Origin: JAWKWH01 sp963669455
GTDB lineage: Bacteria; Pseudomonadota; Alphaproteobacteria; Rhizobiales; Rhizobiaceae
DNA length: 64,000 nucleotides
NCBI GenBank assembly: GCA_963669455.1
Contig: OY770026.1
Span: 2,294,001-2,358,000, forward strand
Reading direction: 5' to 3'
The first letter of the stretch is position 1, and each line of letters opens with the position of its first letter. Both the position numbers and the translations under genes were made by a program. Positions 60,506-64,000 of this stretch are shown in pieces. A model generated the notes under the pieces. It was not told the origin of the DNA. It saw only the letters and a program-made list of their open reading frames with translations, and did not search any database.

Positions 60506-62818
60506 TTATCTCCGTTTTCGTGGTCCGGTCTTGCCAGTCCGCCTGGGACCAGTCCGTTTGGGGCCAGCCCGTTTTGTCTTACCCTTGTGGAAGGAGCGTA
60601 CGGATGCGGGCATTGGCTGTGGGTCACTCAACATCTCAAAGCGCATCGATCCAGCCAGGGGGACGGCTTCGACAAGCCTGACGTCGACTGGATCGCCGAG
60701 CCTGAAACCCCTGCCGGTTGCCTGGCCAGCCATCGCGCGGGCTGTTTCGTCGTATACATAGTAATCATCGCCAAGCGTTGACACCGGAATGAAGCCATCT
60801 GCGCCAATTTGCAGCAATTGCACGAAAAGCCCTGCCTTGGTGACACCGGAAACGCGGCCTTCGAATGCTTCACCAATCCGGGTCGACAGATGGGCGGCCA
60901 TTAGCCGGTCCACCGTGTCGCGCTCAGCCGCCATCGCCCGGCGTTCGCTGGTTGATATCTGGGCTGAGATTTCCTGCAACTCCGCCTCATCGCCGGCTTT
61001 GAGGCCATCACCACCCAGTTTGAGCGCCGTAATCAATGCCCGATGGACGATCAGGTCGGCATAGCGCCGGATAGGTGAGGTAAAATGCGCATAGCGGCGC
61101 AAATTTAAGCCGAAATGCCCGATATTGACGGTGGAATACTCCGCCTGGCTTTGCGAGCGCAGCACCACCTCGTTGACGAGTTGCTCGTGATCCTGGCCCG
61201 AAACACGCGACAATATCGTGTTGAATTGCGATGGCCGCATCTGTGCGCCACGGGCGAGCGACTGTCCGATTGTTTTGAGGAAATCGCGCAGCGCTTCCTG
61301 TTTTGCCAGCGATGGCGCATCATGGCTACGATAGATCAGTGCCTGACGTCTGGCCTCCAGCGTTTCGGCCGCCGCGACATTGGCCTGGATCATGAATTCT
61401 TCGATCAGCTTGTGCGCGTCGAGCCTGTCTGGAACGACAACGCGGTCAACCGTTCCGTCATCCTTCAACTGGATTTTTCGCTCCGGAAGATCCAGTTCCA
61501 GCGGTTCGCGTGCGTCCCGGCCACGCTTCAAAGCCCGGTAAGCCTGCCAAAGCGGGGTGAGAACAGGGTCAAGCATCGGGCCGGTCTGGCCGTCCGGATT
61601 GCCATCAATGGCTGCCTGTGCCTGGACATAGGATAATTTGGCGGCAGACCGCATGATGATGCGGTGAAAACTGTGACGGATTTTCCGGCCATCTGCCGAA
61701 AACACCATTTTCACGGCGAGGGCAGGGCGGTCTTCACCCTCGCGCAGCGAGCACAGATTGTTGGAAATCCGTTCCGGCAGCATCGGCACAACACGATCTG
61801 GAAAATAGACCGAATTCCCCCGTTTAAGCGCTTCCCGGTCAAGGGCGCTGTCCGGCTTGACGTATGCGGCAACATCGGCGATCGCGACGGTGGCAACGAT
61901 ACCACCTGGATTGTTTTCGTCTGTGTCGGGTTCGGCATAGACGGCATCGTCATGATCCTTGGCATCTGCCGGATCAATGGTGATCAGTGGCACATCGCGC
62001 CAGTCTTCGCGCCCCTTGCCACCAGCCTCCACCGGCTTGACCTTATTCGCTTCCTCCAGCACCTGCGGTGGAAAAACATGAGGAATATCATGGGCATGAA
62101 GCGCGATCATCGAGACTGACTTTTCGGTCTCCAGCGATCCGATCACCGTGATGATTTCGCCCTTGGCAAGACCAAACCGGCCAGACCGCACGGGCCGGGC
62201 TTCGACCAGATCGCCGGGCTTGGCGTCACCTAAATGTTCCTTGTCGATGATCAATTCGGGCTGTTTGCGCTCGACGGGTGCAAGCCTGAACGAGCCATCG
62301 TCCACCTGGCGGACGACACCAAGCGCGGCGTCGCGGCGTCGTTCGAGAACTTTCATCACCCGTGCCGTATAGGCCGGTCCGGATGGAGCATCGGTTGGAA
62401 ACGTGCGCGCAAGAACACGTTCGCCGACGCCTGGAATCTTACCTTTGTGCCCCCGGCCGATCCTGATTTCAACGACCGGCGGGTCCCCGCCGGGGCCGAC
62501 ATCCCACTCGGCCGGCCTTGCCAGTAATCCGCCATCGCCATCACGGGCGTAAATGTCGAGCACAGTAACATGGGGCAGAGCGCCCGGTCTGATCAGGCGC
62601 TTCTTCCGCTTTTCGATCAAACCCTCATCTTGTAGTTCGCGTAGCATGGTCTTGAGCTTTATCCGGGCATCACCTTTAACGGCAAAGGCTTTTGCGATGT
62701 CGCGTTTGGATGCGCGGTCGGGGTTGCCGGCGACAAATTTCAAAATCTCTTCGCGGCTCGGCAGATGCCGCGGTTTGTGTGCTCCGGAACGCCGTCCAGA
62801 TGAGATTTTGCGCGCCAA
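60506..62818 (-). CDS. rnr: Ribonuclease R
   Basis: RNase R is a processive 3'-5' exoribonuclease that can open structured RNA. The 770-residue protein has an N-terminal winged-helix region, cold-shock domains, the RNB domain with the catalytic Asp cluster (TIDPADAKDHDDAVY), and an S1 domain (AFEGRVSGVTKAGLFVQLLQ). The C-terminus is a basic Lys/Arg tail. It starts 3 bases before the repeat at 62820. Confidence 0.97.
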   Translation of the reverse strand: MARKISSGRRSGAHKPRHLPSREEILKFVAGNPDRASKRDIAKAFAVKGDARIKLKTMLRELQDEGLIEKRKKRLIRPGALPHVTVLDIYARDGDGGLLARPAEWDVGPGGDPPVVEIRIGRGHKGKIPGVGERVLARTFPTDAPSGPAYTARVMKVLERRRDAALGVVRQVDDGSFRLAPVERKQPELIIDKEHLGDAKPGDLVEARPVRSGRFGLAKGEIITVIGSLETEKSVSMIALHAHDIPHVFPPQVLEEANKVKPVEAGGKGREDWRDVPLITIDPADAKDHDDAVYAEPDTDENNPGGIVATVAIADVAAYVKPDSALDREALKRGNSVYFPDRVVPMLPERISNNLCSLREGEDRPALAVKMVFSADGRKIRHSFHRIIMRSAAKLSYVQAQAAIDGNPDGQTGPMLDPVLTPLWQAYRALKRGRDAREPLELDLPERKIQLKDDGTVDRVVVPDRLDAHKLIEEFMIQANVAAAETLEARRQALIYRSHDAPSLAKQEALRDFLKTIGQSLARGAQMRPSQFNTILSRVSGQDHEQLVNEVVLRSQSQAEYSTVNIGHFGLNLRRYAHFTSPIRRYADLIVHRALITALKLGGDGLKAGDEAELQEISAQISTSERRAMAAERDTVDRLMAAHLSTRIGEAFEGRVSGVTKAGLFVQLLQIGADGFIPVSTLGDDYYVYDETARAMAGQATGRGFRLGDPVDVRLVEAVPLAGSMRFEMLSDPQPMPASVRSFHKGKTKRAGPKRTGPRRTGKTGPRKRR

Positions 62819-62819
62819 T

Positions 62820-62842
62820 TAGAGCGTGTCTTGTTTAAATGG
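62820..62842 (+). repeat. Dispersed repeat, copy 3
   Basis: Identical to the copy at 52108-52130 over all 23 bases. It lies between topA and rnr, just upstream of the rnr start codon. Confidence 0.75.
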
Positions 62843-62894
62843 GCGCAATGTATCAGGCCGAAGTGGGTAATTTTTATCGTTGTTGTTCAACATC

Positions 62895-64000
62895 TTAATC
62901 CGCCTTGGCCTTTTTGGCCGGCTTTTTCTTGCGCGCGGGTTTGCGGCCGCCCTTGGCCTGTTTTGCCGCGATCAGTTCAAGCGCCTCTTCGAGCGTTACG
63001 CTGGCCGGCTCCTTGTCCTTGGGAAGGGTCGCATTGATTTTACCAAAATTCACATAAGGACCGTAACGGCCGTCGCGAACCGTAATCTTGCCGCCGCCGT
63101 CTGGATGATCGCCCAGATCTTTCAATGCCGCTGCCTGCGTCCGGCCCCTGCCTGGACCTTTTGCCTTCTTTTCCGCAATGACCGTCACGGCACGATTGAT
63201 GCCGATGGAAAAAACCTCTTCCGGGTTTTCCAGATTGGCATAGGTGCCGTCATGCAGGACGAAGGGGCCATAACGCCCGATTCCGGCTGAAATCATCTTT
63301 CCGGTTTCCGGATGCGAACCGATGTCGCGCGGCAGCGACAACAGCGCCAGCGCCTTTTCATGGTCGATCGTATCGGCCGCCCACCCTTTCGGCAGGCCGG
63401 CGCGCTTGGCTTCCTTGCCTTCACCGCGCTGAACATAAGGTCCGAACCGGCCGCTCTTCAGCACGATTTCCTCAGACGTATAAGGGTCGGTTCCAAGCAC
63501 CTTGTCGCCGCCGGCATCGCCGTTTGTGCCTTCGCCACTTTCGCCCATTTGCCGAGTAAAACCGCATTCGGGATAGTTTGAGCAGCCGACAAACGCGCCA
63601 TAGCGGGAAAGCTTCAATGACAAATTGCCATTGCCGCAACGCGGACACAGCCGCGCATCCTTGCCGTCCTCGCGCTCAGGAAACACCAGCGGGGCCAGTT
63701 CTTCGTTCAGCGTGTTCAGTACTTCGGTGACCCTCAGTTCCTTGGTATCGCTGATGGCGCTTGAAAACTCCGTCCAGAAGTCGCGCAGCACTTCCTTCCA
63801 GGCAAGCTTGCCGTCGGAAATCCTGTCGAGCTTTTCTTCCAGCGCCGCGGTGAAGTCATATTCGACATAGCGCTCGAAAAAACCTTCCAGAAAGGTTGTG
63901 ACCAGCCGCCCCTTTGCTTCGGGGATGAGTTTGCGCTTTTCGTTCAGCACATAGTCGCGATCCTCAAGCGTTTTCAGCGTCGCGGCATAGGTGGAAGGCC
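62895..64000 (-). CDS. topA: DNA topoisomerase I, C-terminal part (truncated by window)
   Basis: TopA relaxes negative supercoils. The window contains the last 367 residues or so, in an open frame to the right edge. It shows a zinc-ribbon unit (CPRCGNGNLSLKLSRYGAFV then GCSNYPECGFTRQ) and three glycine-rich C-terminal repeats (GRFGPYVQRGEG, GRYGPFVLHDG, GRYGPYVNFGK), and ends in a Lys-rich tail (ARKKKPAKKAKAD). It is the first gene in the visible minus-strand run that continues with rnr. Confidence 0.96.
   Translation of the reverse strand, partial: PSTYAATLKTLEDRDYVLNEKRKLIPEAKGRLVTTFLEGFFERYVEYDFTAALEEKLDRISDGKLAWKEVLRDFWTEFSSAISDTKELRVTEVLNTLNEELAPLVFPEREDGKDARLCPRCGNGNLSLKLSRYGAFVGCSNYPECGFTRQMGESGEGTNGDAGGDKVLGTDPYTSEEIVLKSGRFGPYVQRGEGKEAKRAGLPKGWAADTIDHEKALALLSLPRDIGSHPETGKMISAGIGRYGPFVLHDGTYANLENPEEVFSIGINRAVTVIAEKKAKGPGRGRTQAAALKDLGDHPDGGGKITVRDGRYGPYVNFGKINATLPKDKEPASVTLEEALELIAAKQAKGGRKPARKKKPAKKAKAD

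Overview
The window comes from an alphaproteobacterium of the order Hyphomicrobiales (Rhizobiales). The evidence is gene order: a full nuoA-N operon runs into birA, RNase J, methylmalonyl-CoA epimerase, DUF1467, proS, lolC/lolD and dnaE. A second block follows the rhizobial order dinB, DUF3572, divK, pleD, rpmG, MFS, NUDIX, DUF983, rnr, topA. NuoE carries a C-terminal helix-hairpin-helix extension, ProS is the short alphaproteobacterial type, and two LexA boxes have the alphaproteobacterial GTTC-N7-GTTC spacing. I cannot name the genus.

Bases 1-18,000 are accessory or mixed. They hold a UPRT-like phosphoribosyltransferase coupled to an XRE regulator, an ArdA antirestriction protein and a ParDE-type toxin-antitoxin pair. 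Next comes a signalling cluster (response regulator, FolB-like protein, periplasmic molybdopterin-oxidoreductase-like protein, histidine kinase, FkbM methyltransferase). After it lie a secreted endonuclease/phosphatase, an AT-rich NYN-nuclease segment, a 200-residue tyrosine recombinase with an XRE partner and two paired palindromes, mobile-element-type small genes, and a large serine recombinase. The recombinase reading frame ends inside a tRNA-Val gene, so this tRNA is probably the right-hand attachment site of an integrated element.

Bases 18,236-21,930 look like a separate small islet at tRNA-Asp. A minus-strand four-gene coupled operon (arylsulfotransferase-family protein, two small membrane proteins, sulfotransferase) lies between the intact tRNA-Asp and a degenerate copy of its 3' part.

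Bases 22,599-46,440 are conserved core: NADH:quinone oxidoreductase with several unrelated genes embedded in the operon (a GFA-family protein, a Uma2 nuclease, a small secreted protein, a small coiled coil, a 27-residue ORF and a DUF3291 protein), followed by biotin ligase, RNase J, methylmalonyl-CoA epimerase, ProS and the lipoprotein export ABC transporter. Bases 46,550-64,000 hold DNA replication, repair and cell-cycle genes. Between lolD and dnaE lies a 28-codon membrane-peptide gene with a LexA box between its -35 and -10 elements. It resembles the SOS-induced division inhibitor SidA of Caulobacter in size, topology and control, and I regard it as the most interesting item. dinB has a second LexA box directly at its start codon. 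The window ends inside topA.
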